From contig BSYQ01000016.1 of NCBI GenBank assembly GCA_030272585.1, positions 806,001 to 870,000 of the forward strand: a stretch of 64,000 bases of DNA, in the 5' to 3' direction. Positions 49,414-60,140 of this stretch are shown one piece after another. The DNA is from Bryopsis sp. KO-2023. Lineage: Eukaryota > Chlorophyta > Ulvophyceae > Bryopsidales > Bryopsidaceae. Made by a program: the position numbers and the translations under genes. The notes beneath the pieces are model-generated. The model worked only from the letters and a program-made list of their open reading frames with translations. It ran no database searches and was not told where the DNA came from. Every line of letters begins with the position of its first letter. The stretch's first letter is position 1.

Positions 49414-52400
49414 GGTTTTTTTTTTTTTTGGGGGGGGGGGGGGGGGGTTGAGTGAATAAAACCTATGATTTTGGACGAAGAATAATGCTATGGTCCCATA
49501 TAACAGAGGCCTGCTCGTCGATGGGTGCATTTCCCCCTGCGATGGACTCGACCCTTCAAACTCATACGTCACATATCTGTTTTCACGCAATATATATATT
49601 TTCATAATTTTGAGAGTGTGCATGGCGTTTGATTTCCATCCCAGAGGAGGTCAACTCGCAGGTGTGATAATAAAACTGAAAAAAGAGTGATATTTGACTT
49701 TGATGGAAACAAGAGTGAGAATTGATGACTAAGCAAAAAGACTAAGCTTATGGGTCCCTGATGGAAAATCTTAGTCAATGGTAATGGCGAATCTGATGCT
49801 CGATAGAATACTATTGAAATGAAAAGGAGAGTCTTGTTGGAATGGTAGAAAAAAAAAATCACAAAAGTGGTCCTTACATATACCTTCATCAAAAATTGAT
49901 CTGTGTTATATCTTTGCATGTTAAAAAGCTGTATATCGAATGCACGTGCAGAAAAGTGCATTTTTGCTAATAAATGGGCCATTTTTTATTCCTTTTCGGG
50001 GGATGGGGCAGTTTAGTCATCATATTTGGGCGGATCGCTTTTCTGATCATGGATGAAACAGGGGGGGGGAGGGAAAAGCAGTGTGACTCAAAGCCAGAGC
50101 CCGCTGTGAAAGTGAGAAGGGGGGAGGGGGGGGTTAGGCTATCATTATCATTGGTTTCTTTCTTTCTTTCTGTTTTTGGGGGTGGGGTTTTGTCCAGTTT
50201 GCTGCTTGTGTTTCCAGCGGTGGCGCTTTTTTTAAGAAGGGGAGGCTGTGATTGATATCAAGGTGTTTTGTTGAGTGTCTTCACTGGTGATAATAATACA
50301 GGGATACCTGTGGTGTAAAATCTTGAACATGGAGTTGAACCTTTTCAAACTGGATCTGCTGCATGTGTGTTTTACAAGAGCACAGACGATGGTGCAGATT
50401 TGGGTTATTACATAATAATCCTTGCATTTTTTTTTAATTCTTCTTTTTCCCTTGATCTTTGGTGGGGAGCCGTAATCACTGCAAGAGTGTGAGTGTGAAA
50501 GTTTGAGTTCTGTGAGCGCCAAAGCGGTAGATGACTGAGATGAGGCAATAGTGGACGAAAGGAAGTGGTGCTGTGTAACGTGGGGTAGTGCGATAGTGAA
50601 GGAATCTTGTGGCTAGTATTGATTAGTCGTGGGAAGGTATAAAGTTCGACAGGGGAAACTTGTAAACAAGAGATAGCGAACGTTTGTTCGCGTTGAGACA
50701 GTCTGCGCTCAAGTTTGTTACAGTTCCCTGACAGTCTCCCTGCAAGATACTGGCAGTCCTGTACAAAAGCTTCATCAGACATCAAGATCTAATCATAAAT
50801 GGTTGGTGTATCCCAGCCCCCCAATTTCAATTCCTCGATGTCAAATTTTGCCTTCCAAAGAGCCCCCCAATTTCAATTCCTCGATGTCAAATTTTGCCTT
50901 CCAAATTCTGGAAGGGCGAAAACACATCCGCTGTTTCATGAGTTCATCTTTTGCACGACTTCCACGTTGGTCGAACCATATTCGTTCATTTAAGATCATT
51001 TTTCTACGAAATCAACTTTGGAACAGAAACTCAACACTGCTCAACGTAAGGTGAATGGTGCAAAAACCCGCCAGGGCACCCCCCAAAAAAAACTATCAAC
51101 CTTCAAAATCTTTTCAATTCTTTTTCAGTAAATCCCTGAAAAAGAATCCCTTTTCATTTCCAAACAGGGTGTAGTGCATGCAAGTGGATAATGACGGTTG
51201 TGGTCAACACACGGTGGTACAATTGTACTGGCTAGGGTATTTCAATCCTTGCGACAGGAACTGATATCAACCCTTAGTTGGGACAGTGTTGCATGCCCCC
51301 CCCCCCCCCCCCCCCTTTTCAATTTCGCGGCTCGCGACTTATTGACCAAGAAAGCGAATTGCTTGCCAGTTTATTTCAAAGCGACAATCACGTTCCTCAA
51401 GTTTTATTGCCCAACGGCCGAGAAATGGTCGCCTCCACACAGAGCAGAAAGAACCCCCCCCCAAAAAAAACTAGGATACGTTCGTTACTTCGAGCAACGA
51501 AAAATTTCACTCGAAAAGTAGAAGGCCCTGAGTTCAATCCAACGACGCTTCGCAGTGCACTAGTGTGGAGTCGATGGACTCTTTTCGTTGGATCAAGTTG
51601 TTCCTTTTTTCTGTTTTCTTGGCTCAATTTGAACTCTTCTTTCTTAATTTTTGGGAGGGTGACCACCCATCTTACCAGTAAAGATTCGACCAGCTCTTGG
51701 AGGCCTTTGGATGTGTCTCCTCATTACATTGTTAACCTCCGTTTAAGCAAAAACAAAGTGAACAAACGAAATCATCGATCCCAGTTTCAGTTCCCTGTTT
51801 ATTAGATTTACTTTGTTCGAAATCGAAAAAAAAGAGATAAAAATTCAAAAAATCTGGGTTTTTTTGGTTTTTTTGTTTGTTTTGGTGAAAAGTGTGAGTG
51901 GGCTTACAACAAGTTTTTTCTTCTTTTATCTCACCCTCAAGAGCTATCAAAAACTAAAAACATTGCTCTGGACAGAGGACCTCGAGGTCTCAAAACATGT
52001 AGCTGTAATTTCTTTGTTCGACAGGGGTTCGTCTTTAATTAAAGATTTTTTTGAAAGATTTCTCCAAAGCGATGGATGCACAAGAGTACAAAAGCATCGT
52101 TTGCGTCCAAATATTTCTAGTGCTCTAACACTAGAAAAAAAGCAATTTGGAAAACGCCATATCTCGCCTAAAAGAGTCCAAGAATACAAGACGTTTGTGC
52201 GTACAACTTCCACGATATGCATAATTGCCGATTTGAAAACAAGGTTTGGACGCCATCTCTGGTTGAAAAACCAGACTCTCTTTGTTTCGTTTGCTAAGTC
52301 ATCGATTGATTAAAAGAAACAAGAAGGGTTTTGTACTTTTTCCCCGCTTTGGAGCGCCACGCCTTCATTGGCTGACAACTCCCGCCGAGACGCATGCTGT

Positions 52401-53266
52401 GCGCACAAGAAATCCCAAAGACTTGGTTTAAAAAGAGCAAAAATCCAGAAATTTGAACAGGATAGAGTTCATCCAGTAGATCAATGATCAAAGAGGCGTG
52501 TGTGTGTGTGTGTCTTAAAGTGATCGACAACCACCACTGTCTGCTCCGCTAAAGTCAACTCCTTTCGAATGGGGCTGTCGAGAAAACCTTTCAAGGAACG
52601 AACCGGCAGTCTCAACAGGGACACAACAGTTTCAGGTATTTTTGGCAGGAAATCAATTGGGTGTATTATTTGTCGCAACAAGAAGTTCGTCGCGGTTATT
52701 GACGGCATGGTTCAACGCAGCTATAATCCGTATGAAAGGCATCTATGCGCATATATTTGGTTGGAGGAGGTGGCGGTGACCGTAAGGCGAGTGTGGAATT
52801 CTTCGATGGGTGCTTGCTCGAATAGATTGTCCGGCATCAAGAGCAAAAAGGTTGCACAACATCAAAATATCATAAACGGATCAAAAAGACGTGCATACCA
52901 TTGGGGGGGAGAGTTGTTTCGATGAGAGTTTGCTAGGAAAACAAATTTGAAGAAAGTAAATACTTCGTTCATGAATTTTTGGGCTTGTTTTTGCGGTGTG
53001 AGTGTGTGTGTGTTCGATTTAATATTAAAAGAAGCGATTTCGGCGCTGGCGCCATATCTCGCTTAATAAGTTGAACATCATTCCAATTTCCTCTGGTACA
53101 ATCTTTCGAAAGCAAGCAAAACAGCATAAAACATACAATTCGAAAGCGTCCCAAGGAAAACAGTCAAAAAAATGCAGGGTTCGAAAAAAGAACCCTAGCA
53201 GACCAACAAACAAAAGACCCCCGGTTGTTTTTGCGGTATGTGTGTTTATGTTTTTAATATACTTAC
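49414..53266. other. Gene-poor stretch between the lipase gene and element E
   Basis: Several frames of 60-175 codons are open, but none shows a domain, good splice sites or convincing composition. Frames at 50408-50785 (minus) and 52569-52925 (plus) look least random and are unassigned. Homopolymer tracts are common: T then G at 49420-49448, C at 51296-51316, C then A at 51455-51470. A 46-bp direct duplication lies at 50815-50905. TG repeats occur at 52499-52511 and 52997-53010. Confidence 0.45.
50815..50905. repeat. 46-bp tandem duplication
   Basis: Two adjacent copies begin with AGCCCCCCAATTTC at 50815 and 50861 and are identical through CCTTCCAAA. Confidence 0.93.
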
Positions 53267-53437
53267 TGTTGGGAATTTGATTTCAGAGTAGCCTTAATTT
53301 CTGTAGATGTGAACTAAATTAGTTGATGAAAGGAGAGATCTTGAAGTATAAGTTTGGAAAGTAGGATTGTGTCCGGGAACAATTTTCTGTAAGAAAAACA
53401 CTTGTTCGAAAACCAGGCCAAGGTTGCGATATTAACA
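53267..53437 (+). repeat. Element E 5' LTR
   Basis: The 171-bp LTR is identical by eye to 58853-59023. The ORF begins with the last A of this LTR. Confidence 0.95.
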
Positions 53438-56400
53438 TGGTTTCGGAGCTGGTGTTATCACTGCTTCTGATATCCGCCTTAGGCCAAGCCTCGGCGTATC
53501 CCCTTGTGTGGAAAACACCCGCTGTTTCTGAAAAAGTCACAGCCATTCAGAAACTGGTTGAGGAGTATGAGAGCCTGGGTCACGAGACAAAAGAAGATAA
53601 GGAAAAGGTCTCGCTTATACTAGAAGCGGCCCAGAGCTTAGTTTGGGAACGTCGGAGACGAAGAGCACGAAAGGAGGAACCTCCGTTATTCTCACTTGAA
53701 TTTCTACAGACGGTGGAAAAAATACGGTTGTTGACAGCTCGGCTGAAGCATAGATCAGCAGACTTGGGTTTACTCGGTTTGGGACTTACAACGAGTATGT
53801 TGGCATCTTACTCCCTGAAAGTGGCGAAAGTGCTGTGGAGGACCTTGTCGGACTGGCGAAACAAACGCTCACCTAGCGTGTGGGCGGCGGAACATAAGCA
53901 TGGAGGAAAAGACTTTCGAGCGAAAGGAGGAAACCGACGTGGGCTAAGTCAGGAAGACATGGAGCTAGTGCGCCGACTTTGCACCCTCCTCAACACGACT
54001 ACACCACCGGTTTCGTCTGCTGAGATGAGTTCCCAAGAGGAATCGAACCTCAACACAGCCAACGGGAACAGCGGACCCATTACCTACAAGCAACTCCGCG
54101 TAAGAATAAGACTTGGGGAGGATCCTAAGCTTCACGACGTACTCGTTGACTCAGGGTCGACTGTGAACGTGTTACCTTTGGCCTACGCTAAGCGGAATGG
54201 TCTTGGAATCCAGCCGTCAACCCTTTCCGAGTTGTCTGGGTTCAATGGAGCGAAAGAAAAAGTCGTCGGCGTAATACCCATGGCGATAGCGGTTGGTCCT
54301 TGGGAAAGTAGAGAGTCCTTTGTCGTTGCTGCTTCAGCCCGTCAGATAATACTGGGTATGCCTTTCCTGAGCCATAGGCAATTGAGCGTGGATTGTTTAA
54401 AAGAGTGCTTACGAAGTGTGGACGGGAAAACGGTGGCTTGTCACGTGGTCACTCACCCAGCGGCAAGTGCACCACCCATCGCCGAAGCTGACCTGCCTTT
54501 CCCGGCCCTTTACCCACCGGTTGTGGAACCTCCTCAAGCTGAACACTTTGGAAGTGGAGGCGAGGTATCGACTGTTACGCTGTGTGATGATGAGTGTGAT
54601 GGAGAAGGAGACGGAGACGGAGACGGAGACAGCACACAGACGTCTGGCCAGGACGCAGAGGAGGCCATGGGATCTACTGTTTCGACTAACCCTCCCGATT
54701 CTGACCCCTCTTCCTCTATTTCTGTCGATACTCCTATGACCGAAAACAAACTAGATGTTCCACTCGAAGAGCTGGCATCGGTACAGGAGCCAGCGGAACA
54801 AGAAGTCCCACCGCAGGATATGGAGGAAGAGATCACGAGGGTGGAACAGGAGGTCACGGCAGCAGAAGTCGAGTCCAAGGAGATCACGAAGTCGGAACAG
54901 GAGACCATGGCGAAAGGAGTTGCGAAGTCAGAAGGGGAACCTGCAGGAGACACAACCAATCTTTTTCGATCCCAGCCACTGGTCACTGTGTACACGGCTG
55001 CAAACAAACGAAGTCAAGCCAAACGACTTCGTATTTCTCAAGGGCGCATGTACATACCTTTGGGCGGCTCGGTTGTCCTGGGGCCTCGGATGTCAAAGAC
55101 GGTCATTCCTCCTTTCCGTATCACGGGAGAGGGCATCTGCGGGGTGCTACCTATAGGACAAATCATAAATGTGTTTCACACAATCACATTGGGAGGAAAT
55201 GGAGCAGTCAGAGTCAAATTACACAATATGAGCAATGAGAGTCGTATGCTCACAGGCAAACTCTGCTTAGCAGCAGTCCTTCTGAAGAGGAATACGAGAT
55301 TGTCATGGATCAGTGAAGAGAGTTTGTGCATGGTTGAGCATCAGTTGGAACATCCCACTCCTCCGGATACAAGACAAAACGAGTGGGATGTCCCTATTTC
55401 AGACTTGGAAAAGGAATGTTTCGAAGGGAAAGGTGGATGTAAAAGTGCATTGACTTATGGGACAGTTTCAGCACCACCACTTACCCACAGCTCAGCAGCT
55501 CCCTCTGAGGTGAATCCTCCTTCAGATCTTGACTCCTCCTCTTACGCACGATTGCTTGGATCAGGCCTGGATACAGGATGTTGGGCAGCTACACCAACTC
55601 TTCCTGCAATCTTGGAATGCACACCTGTCACATCAAAGGATACACATGGAGCAACAAGGTCAAAAGATGATATGACTACACATCAGCCACTAGTTCATGT
55701 GCTGGCATACGAAATGGAGTCACCTCGGGATACCTTAAGAACGGTTTCAGGAGAATCAGTTGGGGTGTTGCAAGGACATTTTGGATTATCGGAATTCACT
55801 ACCCAGGGAGTTCCCTCTCCTCCTTCAGCCCCAACGACTCCCCACATGGATGGAAGTTTACAGCCTGCTATGGGGACTTCTTCTGAAAACAATCGATTCA
55901 ATACTGGAAAGGAAGCAGCAGAAGTATCTTCTGCAGCTCCTGAAGTTTCGAAACAAAGTTCTGGATTATCGGAACTCACCTTCCAGGGAACTCCCTCTCC
56001 TTCTTCAGCTCCAACCATTCCTCACACAGATGGCAGTTTACAGCTTTCTCTGGGGATCTTCCCTGGAAGCTCTCCGATCAGTTCTGGAAGGGACACACAA
56101 GGAGACCTTACTGCAGATCCAGTTGAACAACATCCACATGCTGCAGCATTTCTGGGAGGACACGGAGGGAGGTCAAAGGCAAACCTGAATGTGCCTGCAA
56201 TTCCACCTCCAACTCCAGAAGCTGCTCAGCTCCCCTTGCGAATGGATAAGGACACCTGTGGACAGACAAAGGAAAAGTCGGGAACAGGAAGGAACGAAAC
56301 ACAAGGGAAACTGGACAAAGCAGAGCAAACAAATGGAATGAACTCCCCTGAGGATGCCTCCCTACTCCAGCACTGGACATCAAAGTTTCCTGACGTCTTC

Positions 56401-58767
56401 ACTGACGACCTACAGCACATTCCGAAAAACAAGTGGAGTAAACGACTTCGCATATGCCACAGGGAAATAGACTGGAGGATTCCTATGCACAGAATACCTT
56501 TGTCGTCGACAGGACGACGATATCATCCTACTGGCATAGAGAAACATGAAATCGCGGAGTTCATGGGAAACCTGGAACGCAAAGGAGTAGTGGAGCACCT
56601 CTTACCTGGACAGCGCGCTCATTTCTCCCCAGTTCTATTCTTGAGGAAGCCGTCGGGGAAACTCCGCAAAACCGTCGACTTCAGGACGCTCAATGGCTAT
56701 TCTCCTCCCTGGGGTTCGTCATCTCTGAATGTGCGTTCGGTGGTGGACTCCATCCCTGCGGAATGGACGACGTTTTCGGTGCTCGACCTCTCTGACGGTT
56801 TCTTCCAATTGGAAGTGTGTCCCTCCCTTCGCCCACTCTTTGGCTTCGAAACGGATGTGGGACGCTATTGGTACCTACGCCTTCCGCAGGGGTGGAGTTC
56901 GTCACCAGGGTTGTTCCATGAACGCGTGAAGTCCGTTTTGGAGGGGAAGGCTGCCCGAAATTTCGTCGACGATATCCTAGTAGGGGGAAGAAACCGCGCA
57001 GAGCATGACCTCCACCTTCGCCAAGTTCTGGAACGCCTTCGCGAGGTCGGGTGGTGCGTAAACCCCTCGAAGGCCCAAATCGCTCGCTCGGAAGTCCAAT
57101 TCCTCGGCTACACCCTGGGTCCTGAAGGCATCTCGTTAAAACACTTCCTGGAGCAACAGCGCACAAACTTACCTCCTATCCGCTCTCCCAGCGATCTTCG
57201 GAAGGTCCTAGGGCTCTTCAATGTCTCGCGCGGAGTGTGCCCAGGCTACAGCGCATACGTGGAGCCCCTACAAGCACAGCCACCAAACACTCCTGGAGAA
57301 ACGTTGGATCAACTGGCAAAAGAAGCATGGACGAAGATACTGGAGAACAACATTTCCCTTACGAGGGAAGAAGCCTCCACTTTCCACCTCCAAGTGGATT
57401 GGTCGGGAACTGGGCGAGGCTACGTGCTCTTCTCGGGACCGCCAGAACAAGGAAGGGTCGTCGCGCTCAACTCCCAACGGCTCACGGGCGTTCCTCCGTC
57501 CAGCTTCTTGGGCGAACTCCAATGCCTCGCCTGGTCCCTGCGCGATGTCATGCCTTTGGTGGGAGCTCGACCTATCGTGGTTTACACTGATTCCCAAAGT
57601 GCTTACCACCGCTTACGCAATCCTCCTGGGCCAGACCTCATGTCGGACCTCCGCGCTGCTCGCCTCGTCGCTTGGATTTGGTCACACTTCCCTTCTCCTG
57701 GACGCATGCGAGTGGAGTTTCTGGCAGGCGAAAGCAATCCCTGGGCTGACCAACTGTCGCGATGGTTCGCGAAGGAGGACGTCCCAGTCGTCAGCCCTAT
57801 CCAGGTGTCGCCGTCTCGTTCTGCACTGGAAGCTCTTCACTCGGACGGTCACTGGAAGTCACAAAAACTCCAGTGGCAATGCCACCAAATGGGCTGGGAC
57901 GTCAACCTGTCGGAGATCCACGAAGTCGTTAAAAGATGTGTCACGTGCCAACACTTCACATCACCGAAGGAAAAAGAGACCTTAGGCTCTCCGACGAACC
58001 CAAAGAGGCCTGGCGAGAGCCTTAACATTGACCTGATAGGTCCACTACCTGTCGACTCGAAAGGACACAGATACATAATGTGTTTGGTCGACGGACTTAC
58101 TCGCCTTGGATTCGCTGTTCCGCTGAAGAAGTCGTCAACCCAATCCATCCTCGCTACTCTGGACATCTGGCTCAAGGCAGCTCCTACTCCAAACACGATC
58201 CTCCCTGACGGTGCCAGCTACTTCCAGTCTTCCGCGGTCTCCAATTGGGCCCACCGCCGTGGAATACGGTTAGATCGCGTTCCTGCACACCACCACAGAG
58301 CAAACGGATTGATAGAGCGTTTTAACCGAACGTTACTGGATCGCCTGAGAGTTCTGCAATTCGACATGGGAGGAGAATGGAGTAATCACATCAACAGAGC
58401 CTTGGACCAGATCAACAACATGATTCACAACACTACCAAATACTCGCCTGCTGCGTTGTGGCGCGCAGGAGAGGATGCATGGGCTGAAGCTTTGGATCGG
58501 ACAGAAAAAAGGAGAGAACAGATCAACGCACGACGAACAGCTCCCAATCGGCATTATCACTATGTGGGAGAAGAAGTCCTAATCCTGGATTATGATCGTC
58601 TGTCGCGCGAATTGGGAAAACTGGAGCCGATTTGGAAGGGACCTTACAAAATCATTACTCACATTTCGGGAAGAAGGTTCAAGGTAGCTCCAGTCACAAG
58701 GGAAGTCAAAAAGGGACGCAAGCCTTACTTAATACTTCATGCCAACCAGATGAAGCATTATTACTAG
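53437..58767 (+). CDS. Element E single polyprotein
   Basis: The frame is 1776 residues. The ATG straddles the LTR end and the primer-binding site, so that site encodes the first residues (MVSEL). Residues 1-20 are hydrophobic and signal-like, and a second hydrophobic stretch lies near 110-130. No Gag domain or zinc knuckle is seen. The protease (LVDSGSTVNVLP) is near 237, then a Ser/Pro/Thr-rich spacer of several hundred residues, reverse transcriptase (FLRKPSGKLRKTVDFRTLN; FVDDILVGG near 1177), RNase H (QVDWSGTGRGYVLFSG) and integrase (CVTCQHF, NIDLIGPLP, LPDGASYF, GLIERFNRT). The integrase core has the D-D-E spacing of the family. Confidence 0.88.
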   Translation: MVSELVLSLLLISALGQASAYPLVWKTPAVSEKVTAIQKLVEEYESLGHETKEDKEKVSLILEAAQSLVWERRRRRARKEEPPLFSLEFLQTVEKIRLLTARLKHRSADLGLLGLGLTTSMLASYSLKVAKVLWRTLSDWRNKRSPSVWAAEHKHGGKDFRAKGGNRRGLSQEDMELVRRLCTLLNTTTPPVSSAEMSSQEESNLNTANGNSGPITYKQLRVRIRLGEDPKLHDVLVDSGSTVNVLPLAYAKRNGLGIQPSTLSELSGFNGAKEKVVGVIPMAIAVGPWESRESFVVAASARQIILGMPFLSHRQLSVDCLKECLRSVDGKTVACHVVTHPAASAPPIAEADLPFPALYPPVVEPPQAEHFGSGGEVSTVTLCDDECDGEGDGDGDGDSTQTSGQDAEEAMGSTVSTNPPDSDPSSSISVDTPMTENKLDVPLEELASVQEPAEQEVPPQDMEEEITRVEQEVTAAEVESKEITKSEQETMAKGVAKSEGEPAGDTTNLFRSQPLVTVYTAANKRSQAKRLRISQGRMYIPLGGSVVLGPRMSKTVIPPFRITGEGICGVLPIGQIINVFHTITLGGNGAVRVKLHNMSNESRMLTGKLCLAAVLLKRNTRLSWISEESLCMVEHQLEHPTPPDTRQNEWDVPISDLEKECFEGKGGCKSALTYGTVSAPPLTHSSAAPSEVNPPSDLDSSSYARLLGSGLDTGCWAATPTLPAILECTPVTSKDTHGATRSKDDMTTHQPLVHVLAYEMESPRDTLRTVSGESVGVLQGHFGLSEFTTQGVPSPPSAPTTPHMDGSLQPAMGTSSENNRFNTGKEAAEVSSAAPEVSKQSSGLSELTFQGTPSPSSAPTIPHTDGSLQLSLGIFPGSSPISSGRDTQGDLTADPVEQHPHAAAFLGGHGGRSKANLNVPAIPPPTPEAAQLPLRMDKDTCGQTKEKSGTGRNETQGKLDKAEQTNGMNSPEDASLLQHWTSKFPDVFTDDLQHIPKNKWSKRLRICHREIDWRIPMHRIPLSSTGRRYHPTGIEKHEIAEFMGNLERKGVVEHLLPGQRAHFSPVLFLRKPSGKLRKTVDFRTLNGYSPPWGSSSLNVRSVVDSIPAEWTTFSVLDLSDGFFQLEVCPSLRPLFGFETDVGRYWYLRLPQGWSSSPGLFHERVKSVLEGKAARNFVDDILVGGRNRAEHDLHLRQVLERLREVGWCVNPSKAQIARSEVQFLGYTLGPEGISLKHFLEQQRTNLPPIRSPSDLRKVLGLFNVSRGVCPGYSAYVEPLQAQPPNTPGETLDQLAKEAWTKILENNISLTREEASTFHLQVDWSGTGRGYVLFSGPPEQGRVVALNSQRLTGVPPSSFLGELQCLAWSLRDVMPLVGARPIVVYTDSQSAYHRLRNPPGPDLMSDLRAARLVAWIWSHFPSPGRMRVEFLAGESNPWADQLSRWFAKEDVPVVSPIQVSPSRSALEALHSDGHWKSQKLQWQCHQMGWDVNLSEIHEVVKRCVTCQHFTSPKEKETLGSPTNPKRPGESLNIDLIGPLPVDSKGHRYIMCLVDGLTRLGFAVPLKKSSTQSILATLDIWLKAAPTPNTILPDGASYFQSSAVSNWAHRRGIRLDRVPAHHHRANGLIERFNRTLLDRLRVLQFDMGGEWSNHINRALDQINNMIHNTTKYSPAALWRAGEDAWAEALDRTEKRREQINARRTAPNRHYHYVGEEVLILDYDRLSRELGKLEPIWKGPYKIITHISGRRFKVAPVTREVKKGRKPYLILHANQMKHYY

Positions 58768-58852
58768 GCTTTGAGGGATCTCCTATTTTTTTACTAATTT
58801 ATTTCTCTTTGCGAAATTTCGTTATATCGGAGTTTTTCTGCGCGGTGAAGCG

Positions 58853-59023
58853 TGTTGGGAATTTGATTTCAGAGTAGCCTTAATTTCTGTAGATGTGAAC
58901 TAAATTAGTTGATGAAAGGAGAGATCTTGAAGTATAAGTTTGGAAAGTAGGATTGTGTCCGGGAACAATTTTCTGTAAGAAAAACACTTGTTCGAAAACC
59001 AGGCCAAGGTTGCGATATTAACA
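58853..59023 (+). repeat. Element E 3' LTR
   Basis: This is the right-hand 171-bp copy, followed by the TSD TTAC. Confidence 0.95.
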
Positions 59024-59028
59024 TTACT

Positions 59029-59352
59029 TCAATTTTGATTTACAAGGCCTTTTGGCAATATCGGCCTTGGATTGGCCAAATCCAAGTGAACTGATCGCAA
59101 AAAATAGTCTGGTCCCAAATCACAAACCCCAGTGGTGTTTTAATTGGACTTACATGTCGGAGCTTTCGCGAGAAAGCGCATATCGCCCCCCAAAAGTTCG
59201 AAATGACTAAGGATCCCACCCAACATCATTCCAAACGCCCCCCAGAAATATCTACTGGGCCATCCAACAACATCGTTCCAATGCCTAAATGATGCCAAAA
59301 TTGAAAGATCCTTCAAAGCATTTGCCAACGACACAGCACAGTGGACTCTCAC
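59029..59352 (-). CDS. Possible last exons of an unrecognised gene
   Basis: A minus-strand frame from about 59352 to 59150 reads like protein (a hydrophobic segment, YFWGAFGMMLGGILSHFELL, in the middle) and ends at a strong donor, ACAT|GTAAGTCC. TTTTGCGATCAG before 59093 is a good acceptor, and the phase-correct continuation reads HLDLANPRPILPKG and stops at 59031-59029. The upstream exon could not be fixed; a frame at 59781-59573 ending CAACAG|GTGTGC is a candidate but does not keep phase simply. No family is recognised. Element E ends 5 bp beyond the stop codon. Confidence 0.35.
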
Positions 59353-60140
59353 GCGTGATCACGTGATGATATTTATCTGCCGTTTCTTTGTTGCTTCTCA
59401 GTTCTCAGCCGTGATGCGGTCTCTCCAGTGCTTTATGCCGTGATTGGAGTTGGATCAGCCAACAACCCAGTCATCACCCAACCAGTTATTGATCAATACG
59501 TATTCAATCGACTGCTTACATGCCATTCGATCCGATTGTATTCCTAGCCATTTGCACACCTGTTGAAGAATCATGGACATGGTGGGAATTAGTGTGTGTG
59601 GCTTGTGAGTGACCGTTGTGAAAGCAAGAGGCGCACCCGAAACATACCCAATTTCAGCTGCACCTGAAACTATGGAGGATATTCGATGAGACTGATACAC
59701 AGCACTTTCAGTGCTGGGGTTCGGTTGGTATCTTCTCTTCCAGCCAATGGTGCTTTCCCCCTCCCCATTCAACTTCATCAAATCCTCCTAATGGTGGCTA
59801 GACACTCAAAAGGCGGAAAATTCCATCTAGTGAAAGTCTCGATGTAGAAACATCTATACTCTCTGCTCCAAAACCATGTCAGACGGTTTCAACATATCGA
59901 TATAAGGTTCACAAGGTTTACAGAGGATGACACTCCAAGCCCCCATTTTAACTGTCTTAGAATGTAATATCAATGCTAAGAACCCAGCAAGCTGACAATA
60001 CCCAAATCAACACGGTCTTCCATCAGTTGGGATTGAAAAGATTGGAAATTTTGAATGGAGGTGATTATTACAGATGGTTGTGGCTCCTCAGACAATATGA
60101 ACATTACCCGATGCAGTTTGCTTTTTCTGCTTTTTCGCAC
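59353..60140. other. Stretch between the doubtful gene and the LRR gene
   Basis: Besides the candidate exon at 59573-59781 (minus) I see nothing supported. The 3' untranslated end of the ubiquitin-like LRR gene lies just below 60141. Confidence 0.35.

Larger units (their letters stand above)
53267..59023 (+). mobile_element. Element E: compact Ty3-type LTR retrotransposon
   Basis: E is 5757 bp with 171-bp LTRs that start TGTTGGG and end AACA, a 4-bp TSD TTAC (53263-53266 and 59024-59027), a primer-binding site at 53438 and one long ORF. The LTR copies are identical by eye, so it inserted very recently and looks whole. It is unusually compact and has no recognisable Gag. Its protease, reverse transcriptase and RNase H resemble those of O. 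Confidence 0.95.

Noticed and set aside
52569-52925. 118-codon plus-strand frame
   Set aside because: No domain, no splice support and no neighbouring gene context; it probably arises by chance.
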